DNA from: Agelaius tricolor
Lineage: Eukaryota; Chordata; Aves; Passeriformes; Icteridae
DNA length: 64,000 nucleotides
Assembly: GCA_023055355.1 (NCBI GenBank)
Contig: JALJCS010000024.1
Location: forward strand, 11,299,501-11,363,500
Direction: 5' to 3'
Made by a program: the position numbers and the translations under genes. Within the stretch, counting starts at the first letter, position 1; every line of letters starts with the position of its first letter. Positions 47,401-59,800 of the stretch are shown here, in pieces. The notes below the pieces were generated by a model. The model ran no database searches. It was not told the DNA's origin and was given only the letters and a program-made list of their open reading frames with translations.

Positions 47401-50400
47401 TAAATCTATGTTCAGGAACAGGTGCTAATTTCCATTGAGTTCAGTCCCTTGAGTCTTTGAAACTGTGTCTCTAAGCTGAAGTTAGCTGCCTTTCCAGTGA
47501 AATGGTGACTCATTAGTGATATTCAGGTTAATATTTGAAGTTTTGAGTACAAACATTTCTTTTTTTTTGTTTATTATCTAGGCACTCTGATTTTAAACGG
47601 CTGATAAAAAAACCTGTCTGCTTTAATCTGCAGGGTCCTATTCTTTATTAATCACTGTATTTGAGATTAGGATTTTAAGTGCAGCTCTTGGTTAGCCTGA
47701 GAACCAGGCTTCTTTGGCAGCTGTTGGTTCCCAGGTTGGATTGCAAGAGCCACTTTTGCAACAGAATTTCCATCAAGTTCATTACTTTACTGGTACTTTG
47801 TATGACCTCAAGTGGCTTTATATTTCTTCTTTGGGAGCTCTTGGTTTAGAACCTGAGAGTTTTAAGAACTAGTTTTAAAGCTGGTTTTATTCCTTTTTTT
47901 TTTCATTCTATAAATAAGTTTTATTTTATGTTCATTTATGTGATTTTATTAATTCCATTTACCCATTTTATTTGTTGTTTATTTTTTCTCTTCCTTCAAA
48001 GCTCTTGATCTGCATTACACCTGCTAAATAATTTAAACATTATTTTTTAGGGAGTACTGTGAAACAAATCTGTTTTATGCTGTTTTCAGCATAAAATTCT
48101 GCCTTTAATTGGGAGATAATATTTGTCAAAGGGCACCATTTCTTGAGATATTCTTGGAGGGGACAATGCACCCTTATCACAAAATACTGAAACAGAACCA
48201 GAAAAATCTTCAATGTGTGCAATACCTATTTGATAGCATTTACATTTCATGACCTCCAGTAAAATGAAGATGGAAAATGCATCCAGTAATCACAGGTTCA
48301 GATACTGAGCCACTAGAAATGGCATGATTCCATATGTACTGAAACAAAACTGGTATGGCTCACTCATTAGAATAAATGATGTCATGAAAGGCATCCATAA
48401 GAGAGAGACAAATGGATATAGAAGAAAAAGGAGTATCAATGTAAATTTCAAGGAAAACCTTATTTTTTAAGCTGTGATAGATCTACCAATGAGTTTGGTC
48501 AAGTGCTACAAGTCTCAGGCTAATATGAGTGGAATGGCTCTTCAGCTCCAGTACTGAACATCAGTATTTGGATTATAGGAATTTGATTCTTATCACTAAT
48601 GGCATCTGTTCTTGACCGCCTTGGATCTTTGAACAAATGCAGCACAAGAAAGGTAAAATCCAGGAAGAGACCTGATGTTTACTGAAGTCAGAAACCTGTT
48701 GGTTAAGAATGCTATTGGGTTAAGGTGATGGCATATTCTATTCATTTATTTCCTTCATTTAAATTTACACCTTTAGGGAAATGGTAATGCTGTGGATTCT
48801 CCAATTCACTCAATTAATTTTAAAAGGTCACTATTTATATTACTGAGCACTGTACATTCCATACAATTTACGTGATGACTCTTCCTAATTTCAGTTGTCA
48901 ATTAAGTGAAAGTATCTCAGATTTAACTGGCCTTTGATGGCTGTCAAATCTTCCATGTTGCAGGACTGCACTCAGACCATGTTCTCCTCAAAAATATTCA
49001 GAAGTCGGGTTATAAAAACTTATTAAGATGCTGAGCTGAAGATATTTGCAGCCTTTTAATTGTCATATTATTCTGTAAGAATTTGATATAGTCCTCCACA
49101 GTTACATGAATGGACTGGTTTGCATTTGGAAATAGAGTTTTGTGGTGTGTAGGCTGCTTTCCTGAAATCTCTGGAGCTGCCAGGTGTTGTGCATCCTATG
49201 TCTGTGCTACTCAGCAAAGGAGGAGCAAGAGGGGGCCATTAGCACTCAGTATAAAGGCAAATGACTGGATCATGTCTGAATATCTTAGGATTTGTCTCCT
49301 GTGTTGAAGAGCTGTCTTGAAAAGAGCTGGCTGGAGTGAGCTGAAGCAAAGGCAATGCTGTCTAACAGTGACATGATGCAGATGATTGGGGATCCACTTC
49401 CTCTTCCATTGGTGTGGTTTTTTTTTCTTACATTGCTTGCTCAACTTTCTAATGAAATCAAAGTTATTTATATGTATAATTTATTATTGAGTTTTTACTA
49501 TTACATCTATTACAAAAAGAACAAAAATATGGTTAAATCAAAGATGTAATTAACTTACTAGATCAATGATTCCCATTAGTCACATCAGCAAATAGATTTA
49601 GTGGATAACCATTTTTGTTTTGATTATATAGCTATAGCTGAAAGATACTCCATCATTTTAATTCCCTCTTGGTGAAATTTAAGGAAGGCCTCCCAGATAC
49701 AGTGTTTTAAATCATGAGGGTGCTGATCTGGTGAAAGCTTCTGTAGGCAATAAATTTACACTAGATTTTAATTCTTAGAACATGAACTAAGGGATTAAAG
49801 CCTGCTGAATCCTCCAGAATAGAAAGGTTGTAAAGGAACTGTGAATCCTCCTTGATCTCTCAAAGAAGTTGCCTTGTAGAGTGCCACTTATTAAAAGACA
49901 TATAAGGCTCAATACCTGTAATCTTAGAAGAAAAACATTGTAAAGATGGACACTTTTGAAGGAAAAAGTGCAGGGTTTCAAGGACACAGAGTTGTAGAAG
50001 GGAAATGATAATTTTTAGAGTCAAAGCCTTGAGGGTCCAGGAGCCATTAAAAAAAGTTGGCTTTATTTCTATTTATGATAAAAATCTGTGGTCATAGAGA
50101 GCTATGCAAATGGCATCATTTTAGTTCTGTCACTGGTGTTCCTTTATTTCTGGTAAAAATCCAATAGTCTCAGAAGATCTGTCTGGAGTAGAGATGAATT
50201 ATTTTATCCACAGTTTTTCTGAACTATGTAACCAATGCTTTCTGAGGAAAAATCAGGTGAGAAAGCAGGCTATGGAACTTGGACAGGTGTCACTGTTACA
50301 TTTTTGGAGGCTGGATTTAATGTCCAAGTCAGTGCCCAAATAATCTGTATTCTTCCACTGTGTAGTTTGGGTGTTTTTCTGAAAGCAGAATCTTCTCACA

Positions 50401-53400
50401 TTGAAAAATCACAGATTGAGAGTGAAGGGGTAATAAATTGAGAGAGTGTAGAGTAGTTATCATTTGTGACAAGTGATAAGAAGCCAATGAGATAAAATAA
50501 CTGAGCCTTTTCTTTCTTTGATAAATACACATTTATGGTAAAAAGGATGATCTTAAAGCTATTTCCAGTTACATGGATTGTTTTGTTTACGTTCAGCTAT
50601 AATCTTTGCAGTTTTATAAAAATACCTTATGTTGTGTCCCCTATTGTAAATCATCAATGCCATGATTGCTATGAGATAAGTAAGATTAGGATTACATTAT
50701 CCAATTGGTATCACATTTACCTTTGCTTTGCATTATTCATTTAATACATTTTCGTTTGGGGCAGATTTTTTAGAAAGCTATTTCTTTAGTTATAGTAAGT
50801 GTGGATATGAGATGTGTTCATTTGAGCTTTTCTAGATGATAGTAGACAGAATGAATATGTAGGAAAGAACAGTAGCACTAACTGCACCAGTTTTAGGATA
50901 AAAATTGCAAGCAGGTCAAATAATTGCAGCGATTACTTTGGTTACTTAAAAGTTGGGAGATGGAAAATTGCTTAGAAATATTTACCAGTTTAGAATGGGA
51001 TGTGAGAGAAAACACCCAATCCAGTTTGAGGATAACAAGGAGAATGAGAAGGTAGAATACAGGAATAATCTGTCAAGAATCAGGCTTGTATACCAATGAT
51101 AAACTACTGAAGATAGTAAAGTATCATGGTAATGTCAGGGACTGTGAATGATCAGCAGCTCAGTTTTATTTCTAAACTGAAGGTGGCTGTGACACACTTG
51201 TTTTTATTTGTGGTAAATTCTCTGTGTGTGTCTAAGCTTGACCAGGCAAACCTGCTGTGATGTATTCCACAGGAGGTTTGTGACAAGCTCTGGAAGGCTT
51301 GTGAGTGGCAAAGATGACACAGCAGTTAAGCACCATCATCTTTTACTGCCTCAGAACTGCTGGTCCAGTGCCTCCTAACAGTGGATTGTTGCCTCAGCAG
51401 TGGTTTGAGCTACTGTAAACATTCAGCTTGCCTGTGCAGAAGGAAGAAAGGACTGCTTTTCTCAACAGGAAATCAAATTATCACCCCAATTCTGCAATGC
51501 TTTTTAAAGACAAGGATGCAGCATATTCCTTGGTTAAGCCTGGCTTAGCATGGCTAAGTCTGTGCTCCCTAGTTTTCTGTCTAAAGGAAGCCATAATGAG
51601 GAATTTAGAAAGCCAAGCAATAACTACTAAAAGGCAACTCTATCCTTTGATGAAGACTATGCAAATGTGAGTGTGGGCTCAGGCTGTGTAGGCATTGATT
51701 ACAGGATCTAAAGAAAGAAAGTTCACTGCAGAGTTTTATAAGCTGAAGAAGGACCCCCATCCATGGTCAGAGTTTGAGACATTGGCTCTGGAAAATCAAG
51801 CTGGAAATGCTGACTGGTTTGTGCTTATCCTCATTTAAATGGGAACACTTGATAGTCTGCCTGTAGGTTTTTCCATGCCTAATACTGCAAAGATCAAGAT
51901 TGGTCATAGCATCCAATATAGAATATGGGGTTTTGTTTATTTTCTTCTGTTAAAGGCAATCTTTGGGTTTAATAACATAATATGGAGAACATTTTTGATC
52001 TTGAGACAAACATTTCTAATGTGCTTTATTTTCAATTCACACCCTTGCATCTGAAATGAGAAGGGACATGGAGCCTTGTTTGGATCTTTAATCTATAGAA
52101 GTTAAATCTGAGGAGGTTAACAATGTTGAGAAGATTTACCCATCTTTTTAATTTGCAAGCACACCAGAGACAAAAGTGAAATCCACTCACATCAGGAAGG
52201 GAACTTTTTCTAAGTTACACCTTTTGTTGCACAGAAAGTGCAGTTGCAATTGGCATCCCACCCTCAAAGACCCATTAAAATGGATGTAACAGAAGCTTAC
52301 AGACACAGGCATACAGTTGATTCTGTGGGCCTTGGTGCATTAATGCATTTGATTCAAACACAGTAGGAAAAGGTTCCAGTTTGGAGAGGAAAAGAATTTA
52401 CTTAAACTCAATTGGCTTTTTAGAGACCTGAATGTGCTGTCTTGGCACAAAATGTTAGTTTAATTTTTTTTTCTCACTGTAATTTAGATATTTGTAGTAG
52501 AAATGCAAAAATATATTAACATTTACAGAAAACATGTCGAGAAAAAATTGCAAGCAAAATACTTCCCTGTGTAGTATTTTCTATTTTCCCAAAGTTAATC
52601 AAGATTTGAAGAACAAAGAAAAGAAAAATTATGTTAAAGCACTGATCATTCTAACATTAATTGCTCTCAGTTGTTGTTATGAAGGATTTCTATTCTTACT
52701 GTATAGGGCTTCATGTCAGTCAGGGATGCTAAAAGTTCACCAATAAAAATAAATTTTCTAAACAAATTTTTAATATATGCTGCTTAAAATGTAGGATTTC
52801 TGAATTGTATAACTGTATCTCTAGTATTGTACACTGGATTAGAATGTACCCCCAAATGTATTTCTATTTTCCTTATGAAATATGAGTTCCCTACAGGCAA
52901 CATTTGAATATCTCCCATATGGCCCAGCTTATGAATCTATGGAACAATTAGTAATTTTCATTATTAAATGAGTTTATCTGCATTCTCTATAAGAATAGTA
53001 CTTTATGGAGATAAAAAGCCTACAAAACATAATGTGATAAAGCAATATTACATATGAGATACAATTTAACACTGAAAATTTATTTATTTATTTTTATTTC
53101 ATTAGGCTGCTAAATCTTAATGACAATATATTCAGATCAAACCAAAGTATGCAGCTTTTTACTAATACTATCTAATGACAGGAATAATAATTTAAAGAGC
53201 CAGTGAATATGTCAAATGGAAAATCAAATAAATATTTTTAAAAATTAATTAATGAATCCTTATTGCCTCATTTTATCTTTGTTTTATTATAGATGCTTGT
53301 TTTACTTTGCTTATTTCCTTGAACTCTAAGATATTCAATCTGGAAGACAACTTTCCCCATTTCTAATCTAATGACTGCATCTATCACTTCTGCTGCAGCT

Positions 53401-54917
53401 TCCTATATTACACTCTTCATTCTAATACTTGAGTTGTACATTATGTAGAGATGAAAAAAGCAATCATTGAATATGAGAAGGTTTTTTTCAACCCTTATTT
53501 AACAATTTGTTTCATCTGGTGAGTCTCTAACATCTGACAGAGGAAATTTGACGATCAACTCAGCAAGATACCTCAAATTTGACCTAGTACTCAAGGCATA
53601 ACTCCTTTCATCCTTCTTGAAGCTGATGCATGTATTGTATTTTTCATGTCAAATTCTGGCTGTTTCCCTCCTGGTATCCCTCCTTTGTTACTGTGAGGGC
53701 TCCAGGAGAGACCCCTAGGAAAAAAACAGTCACAAAATTTCTCCTGTATCTATCTTTTTTTAATTTTCCCAGACTCCTGCTACTATAGAAGATAATGGTT
53801 AAATACAAGAAAAAAGTCATTCTGTTTGCTCCCCTGATAAACATAAACAAACCCCATATCAATTTGTTTTCTGCTGTAACACTGTCAAGATAAACATACA
53901 GTTACATGTCACATGGTTGTTACAACAACGACCACTTTTTATATTTCAGCATTGGACTAGTAAGGCAATTAACAACGCTCAATGTTACAGAGAAAATGTT
54001 TCTCTTCATCAGAAAATGCATGCATTGCTGCTAAATACCTAATTTACACCTTATTCCTGAAACTGCACTGACCAAAGGAACCAGACTGAATAGGTGAATA
54101 TCAGTGAGGGGCCTGTTTATTTTTGGGGGCATGGGGAGAAGGATACCCTGGTATCTGTAGGAGTGTCCTAGTGTGACTGCTTTGGCACTAGGAAGAATCT
54201 GATGCTGACTCCTGTGATGTAGCACACATATTTTTAATCTTTCTGTCTCAATTCATGCAAGATATTGAAGGGATGACGCCAAGACCAGAAAAATTTTTCT
54301 AGATTTTATATTTAGTAAGACTTTCATAGCAAGACTAAAAAAATCTTGTGACACCAGGAACTTTGAGGTGATAAATTTGAAATGGGTCATTCCTCCATTT
54401 GCCCCCTGAGGCAGTGCAGCTCAGAGGGATGCTGTTAGAGCTCTACCTTTCACTGAAATTTGGTTGTGTTAAATTCTGCATGGAGCTTATCCAATCCCTT
54501 GATAGTTTATCAGAAGTAGTTTATAGCTATTCCATTTTTCAGAAAAGAAAAATCTGAGCATGCTGAAAATAATCAAATATATTAAAACAAATGCTCAATT
54601 TTAACAGAAGAAGGACTTCAATTATCTGTTGTAAGTTATTGCTTATCAGTGGCATTGCTGATAATTGCTATACCTCCAGGTGACAAGTAATAATTTAATC
54701 TTGAAAAATGAATGTTGGAAACCACTGTGTATTGTTTAGCAAATGCACAGCAGAACAGTCTTCTAAAGCTGAATTTTCATACAGTTCTAAGGTTATTGCA
54801 CTGCCTTTCAAGTTTTATTGATGGGTGAACAATGGAATGATTATCATCTTATTGTGATAATTCCTGTCTTCTCTATTTTGTTTCTATCATTAAATTTCAA
54901 AGCAATTTGCAGTGGAA

Positions 54918-55000
54918 GTCAGTATTATTATTACTGTTCCCCAGGAAATACAGAAGTGATGTGACTTGTCCAGCATATAGGAGCTGAAACAGAAATGGAC
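54918..55000 (+). mobile_element. MIR-like SINE remnant
   Basis: The string GTCAGTATTATTATTACTG, TTCCCCAGGAAATACAGAAG, GATGTGACTTGTCCAGCATA, AGGAGCTGAAACAGAA follows the order of the MIR 3' core: a TTATTATTCCC-like block, then a GTGACTTGCCC-like block, then an AGAGCTGGGA-like block. It is shorter and more diverged than the copy at 29725. A chance resemblance cannot be excluded without a profile search. Confidence 0.5.
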
Positions 55001-56298
55001 AGGTAAATGCTTCAAATAAAATTAGGTTTGGTTGTCTTGTGGGACAAGAGGTCTCCTGTGCACAAAAGAGTGCAGAGGGGAAAATCCTATTTGTTTCATC
55101 TTAATTATGCCATAGGGTAGATCATTGCTTAAGAAAAAAGAAGCCATGGTCTGATTCAACAGCAAATATATAGATACAGAATCTTGCTTCAAATGTAGAT
55201 ATAGAGTGACTACAAGCTTGGCATGATTAAGCACTTAGTTATGGTGGTTTTCTGCACCTATGCTGTGCATCTGCCACAATCTACCAGTATTTTAGCTGGG
55301 ATATTTTAGGAAAAAAACCAAAATACCTTTTTAATTTTCTTATGTTCTGATTGGATGTTTACACTTTAGTTAAAACAATATCCCAAATAATTATGAAGTT
55401 TATGTTTTTACTATAGTAGACGTGAGTAAATGAGACACTTCTGAAAATGTAGTTTTCTGAGTTAATTAAGTGAAAGAAAATTTATCCTTGCTTCTGCTCA
55501 TTGCTGATTTTCCTCTTGGTAAAAAATTCAACAGCTCTCTATGAGAGCCACTCAAAGAACACTGTGCCCCTTTGGCACAGACTAGTAAACAAGTCCCACA
55601 GAGCTTAGAAGATTATCAGCTGCTGAGGAAGCAGACGTTTGACTGTGAGCCTGTAGACATACTCAGCAGGGTGCATAAAATAGGGTAAAAATAATTGTGC
55701 CAATGTGTCTGGTTGAGACGTTCAAAATTCCAGCAAGTGAGAAAATAAACAAACATGAGATGGAAAATTGCAGTAGCATCAAAGAGGTGCTTTGTGGATG
55801 AGCTGCTTGAGAGTATATTTTTGCCGTTTGCAAAATTTTGCAGAGGAGTAAAAGAATGTGTTGTGGATATATGACAGAAAAGAAAGAAAAGTATGGGAAG
55901 ACTTGTAAATGAAAGTTGTAACTGAAAGTATTTAAAATTATTGCAGATGGCAGAGAGAAAGCAAAATATTGACATTGCTCTTCAATAGGTATGACTCAAC
56001 ACAAAAATCAGTGAACTGATTTATGTAATTTATACCAGTACTTGTATTTATCCTCCCTAAACTCTAACCCCAGTATGAAAAGAATGACCTTATATCAGTT
56101 ATAAATTGTAAGAGGAAAATAAATTAATGAACTAAAAATACTGAAGAAGTCATTTTAGGTGTCTTGAGAAGATATGTTCTGTAGCTTTTACCTCATATAC
56201 TTCAAAAGGTGTGAGACTTCCCATGGCAGTGCCTTTGAACTTCTAAACACTGCACTGGAGTAGAGGAGAAGTGTGGAGAACGTGTTGTGCTGAGAGCT
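55001..56298. other. Unique DNA, no gene seen
   Basis: No exon or named repeat recognised. The 119-codon minus-strand frame at 55616-55975 has no known motif. Confidence 0.55.
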
Positions 56299-56301
56299 CA
56301 G

Positions 56302-56392
56302 CAGTTAAAAGCAGGCTTTTGTGAGGCTGAGGTTCCCAGGACTTGGGTGGTGCCAAGGACCACCTAAAAGTTGAGGAGGGAGAAATGTTGGG
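56302..56392 (-). repeat. Inverted partial unit
   Basis: GTTAAAAGCAGGCTTTTGTGAGG, GGTGGTGCCAAGGA and GGAGGGAGAAATGTTG correspond, in the same order, to the reverse complement of about 56537-56612 (CCTCACAAATATCTGCTTTT, TCCTTGGCATCACTC, CAACATTATTCCTTCC). Confidence 0.75.
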
Positions 56393-56421
56393 ACAGTGCT
56401 GTGCTCCCCTTGGCACCACTG

Positions 56422-56589
56422 CCTCACAAGTGGCTGCTTTAATGCTCTGCTTAGGGTTGGGGTTGAAAAAGCCACAAAGCCCAGAATTCCAGGGACACTG
56501 CAATTACAAAAGGCATCCCAAGGGGTGCACAGCAACATTATTCCTTCCACAGTTTTCTCCTTGGCATCACTCATGTCCATGATCTTCAG
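56422..56589 (+). repeat. Repeat unit 1
   Basis: Begins CCTCACAAGTGGCTGC, contains CTTAGGGTTGGGGTTG, the CCAGGGACACTGCAATTA block and TTTTCTCCTTGGCATCAC. About 168 bp. Confidence 0.8.
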
Positions 56590-56784
56590 CCTCACAAATA
56601 TCTGCTTTTAATGCTTCACCTAGTGTTAGGGTTATACTTAGGGTTAGGGTGGAGGAAACCAGAGTGCCTTCAGCTCCAGGGACACTGCAATTATGAAAGG
56701 CATGACAATGGGATTATGGCACTGCCATGACATTGTTCCCTCCACATTTCTCCTTGGCACAACCATAGGAGCTGGCAATCTTAG
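56590..56784 (+). repeat. Repeat unit 2, with adjacent TTAGGG copies
   Basis: Begins CCTCACAAATATCTGC and contains GTGTTAGGGTTATACTTAGG then GTTAGGGTGG, giving three TTAGGG words within 26 bases. It shares CCAGGGACACTGCAATTA and CTCCTTGGCA with unit 1. About 195 bp. Confidence 0.8.
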
Positions 56785-56890
56785 CCTGAACAAATGAATT
56801 CTTTTACTTTTCTGCTTAGTATTAGGGTTGTGCCTAGATTTAGGGTTGGGAAAACCACAAAGCCTGGATCTCCACGGACACTGCAAGCAG
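56785..56890 (+). repeat. Repeat unit 3, truncated
   Basis: Begins CCTGAACAAATGAATTC, contains TATTAGGGTTGTGCC and TTTAGGGTTGGG, and stops just after GGACACTGCAAG. Confidence 0.75.
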
Positions 56891-59800
56891 TATGCAGCAG
56901 AAGAGACTGAATTTTGAGATCTTCATGCTATTTCAGTACTACTCACAAAATCTAATCTGTGGAATGTCAGGGCCAATGGTAGGTTGTCTCCAGCAAATGG
57001 TGGCCCAAGGACAATATTTGTGTAAAACCTCTGTGTGGATCTGTCAGCACACTGTGATGGCCTATGAAGGCCAAAATAAAGAACAGGTACTCTGAGGATC
57101 CAGAGGGTGGCTTGCAGGCACATCTGGAATCATGCTGAGAAACTGAAGCAAGCAGATCTGGGATTGCAGGCATCTCAAGTCCCTGTTTTAGCAGAACAGC
57201 ATCCAACACAGTCATAGAAAAGCGCCAGAGCACATATGGTGAGCCTCAATATGTATGTCTGCTCATTTCAGTCGTGGAAGAAACCCAGAGCAGAAAGATG
57301 AGAAAATAAATATTATGTGAGGAAACTGTAAAACGAGAAGTCAGGTAATGTTTGAACAGCTTTGTTGCCTATTTTTACCTTGTGCATACTCACTCCAGAT
57401 TATCCATTCAACATACTTTGATGAATATTCCCACAGATTGTCCACAGATTGTTGTTGCTGTGAGTTGCTTGATTTCCTCTTTCTCACAAGGTGCCTTGAC
57501 TGTGCTGACAGCTACTGCTCCTGTAGCACTGCTTTACTGCATTCTTTGGTATCAGTGTACTTACAATTGTATTTTTTACTCTTATTTTTATGAAAAAAAA
57601 AGAGAAAGAAAAGCAGCGGTAATTTGTTAGTTGTTATATATGTTGGAATTGTTCACTCGTTCTTGTTATCATGACACAGAAACAAGACTCATTCTATGGG
57701 TCAGGATCCAGAATGAAAAAGCATGAAGGAATTTGTTCCTTTATCTGATCATACAAGTGGGACAAGCTAAGCAGAGTATGACCAAACTGAATGGCAGTGA
57801 TAACCACTGGTGGGGATGAGAAGAACATGAGGTTTAAATACTATATGAAACAATAAAAAGTAAAAGAAACATATAACTTTGGAAAAAATTGAGCAAGAAG
57901 TCAAGTTGTGACTTAATTTGGAATAAAAGATAAGAGGTTTAGGGTCTTTGTGCCTGTTGATTTTTCTGAAATAGGTCTCCACTTGCTTGGAACCATACAG
58001 AAGTCAGTCATCTAAATGTGCACTGTGGTGCAGTAGAACAGATGATCTGTTTCAGTGTCCTAAGGCTCATGGGACTCAGCATGTGGGACTCACAGCTTCC
58101 TGAATTAAGATAACCAGTCATCAGCTAGGGAAGAGCTTTTCAGTACAGTCAGGCTTTCTGATGTGACCTGGGAAGATATATTCCAACTGAGATACTGATC
58201 TACTTTTATACTTGGGTGCCTAAAACTGAGTAAGAGTAGACTTAATCTAAATGAAAATATCCTGTATTTCAGGAATATCTAAAGGATCTGTATTTGGAAA
58301 AGGAGACTTTGATCTTCACTTTAATGTAAGTTTGTATTAATAGTATGTCACAAAATACAGTTTCTATAAAAATGTGCAAGTATATAGGTTTAATAATTTG
58401 AAATCGGAAACTGTTGAGGTTGTCTTTCTTTCTTTTCTTTCTTCCTTCTTGCTTTCTCTTTGTCAGTAATCCATCAATAAAAATAAAATAACAAAACTTT
58501 CATGATACAGTTTCATACTGGGTTCAGTTACACAGGACTCAATGCCAAGACCCTCCAGTATGACTTGTACCTGAACATTGAATTAGGTACTGAAATTGCC
58601 AGCGGGTTTCCTTCTGTAGTAAGGTTGTCCTCCTGTCCTTTACAGTAACTCTGCTAATATTCATTCTTTCCTTGTTTTTCTTCCTGTCTTTCCCTTTTAT
58701 TGTTGTCCTGAATGCTAATGCTATGAGAATGAAGTGTCTAAAACTTTGATTACTCAAAAGGGTTTATCAAAATTAAGCAGCACTGCAGTATGTGCTCATA
58801 GCATTATTGTAAATGGCCACTCAGTTATAAATTTACTAAAGAAGAGAGTAAATAGTGCTTTCAGACAGTATTTTCACAATTTTTTTTAAGCTGCTATATA
58901 AATGTCTTTATTTTTCATTTTTGCTTTCTGCCACAATGAAAGAGAGATTAAATCTGAATCATATTTTTAAAAAGAGATTGAATCATCAGTAGTCTAGGTG
59001 CTTGCGTTTTTTTTTATGACACTGTTTGTTTTAGACTCTTCATTTGACACTGAATCTCTATATCTATTGAACTCTGAACATTTAGAATTCTACATAGAGA
59101 CCCTGTGTTCCTCTAAATGTGTCATTTCTGTTTGCAGATACTTTCCCCCCCCAGCCTTGAATTGTCCTGCCCTTGTATTTTATTGTTAAAGGAAGGCAGG
59201 GGAAGTGACAATGCAAATAGAGCACCATGCTTTGCAGATGAGCACTGTGCAGGACATGCCATCAGCTCCAGGGCCCTCAGCTGCTTGTTCTTCTGCTGTT
59301 TTAACTTACTGTTATTCCTTGACTCCACTGTCTTTCTTCATGGAGCCGTGAGAGAAGGGGATGGAAGGATGAATCTGGTTTTTCTTTAAAGTTTTCCATC
59401 CATCAAAGGCATTGTGAAGATACCGCATTGCAAAAATATTTTTTCCTGCTGGTACTTTAGTCTTGCTCTGTATTTGTTAATGTGTTCTTATAAAAAATTG
59501 TTCTGGTAATTTTTTCATGTTTCCGAGCACAGTTTCCAAATACAACATCTATAGAATCAGGAATCAGCACTCTAAGGTCTCTCTCTGTTACTTTGGCAGC
59601 ATACGGATTGGCAGCAATGTCTTGAATTCCAAATTCACTTCCAAATTGAATAGTAAGCTCTTCTGATCAGAGAACTAGTGTCTACATCAGGAGTTAATTG
59701 TCCTAGTCACTCTTTATAGTCAATGTAATCAATATCCTGTCTTTTCAGATGAAAGTAAATCTGAATAATGGAACATGAGCTGTGTATCCAGCAATGTCTC

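Larger units (their letters stand above)
43471..54917. other. Long unique AT-rich stretch, no gene seen
   Basis: More than 11 kb without a recognised exon, RNA gene or named repeat. Minor items are a T-rich tract (43594-43630), a 24-bp tandem duplication (44433-44480) and a 12-bp direct repeat TGACCTTATTTC at 46941 and 46961. Open frames are all under 95 codons. Confidence 0.55.
56299..56890. repeat. Compound direct and inverted repeat with TTAGGG-like motifs
   Basis: A local array of diverged units of about 190 bp. The anchor GACACTGCAA recurs at 56494, 56681 and 56877 (spacings 187 and 196). Each unit carries GTTAGGG-like words, then a CCAGGGACACTGCAA-type block, then a CTCCTTGGCA block. 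To the left, 56302-56392 is an inverted version of part of the unit. The array matches no repeat family I recognise. Short open frames in it arise from the repeated structure and are not treated as genes. Confidence 0.85.

Noticed and set aside
56623..56651. True interstitial telomere array
   Set aside because: Only a few TTAGGG words, interrupted and part of a larger repeat unit, not a run of perfect telomere repeats.
56243..56886. Overlapping frames with shared QCPW and GLCGF-like peptides, suggesting a gene family
   Set aside because: The shared peptides come from the ~190-bp DNA repeat units, not from related genes.
56299..56890. CRISPR-like array
   Set aside because: Units are ~190 bp, diverged and partly inverted, with no short exact repeats and spacers; the DNA is vertebrate.
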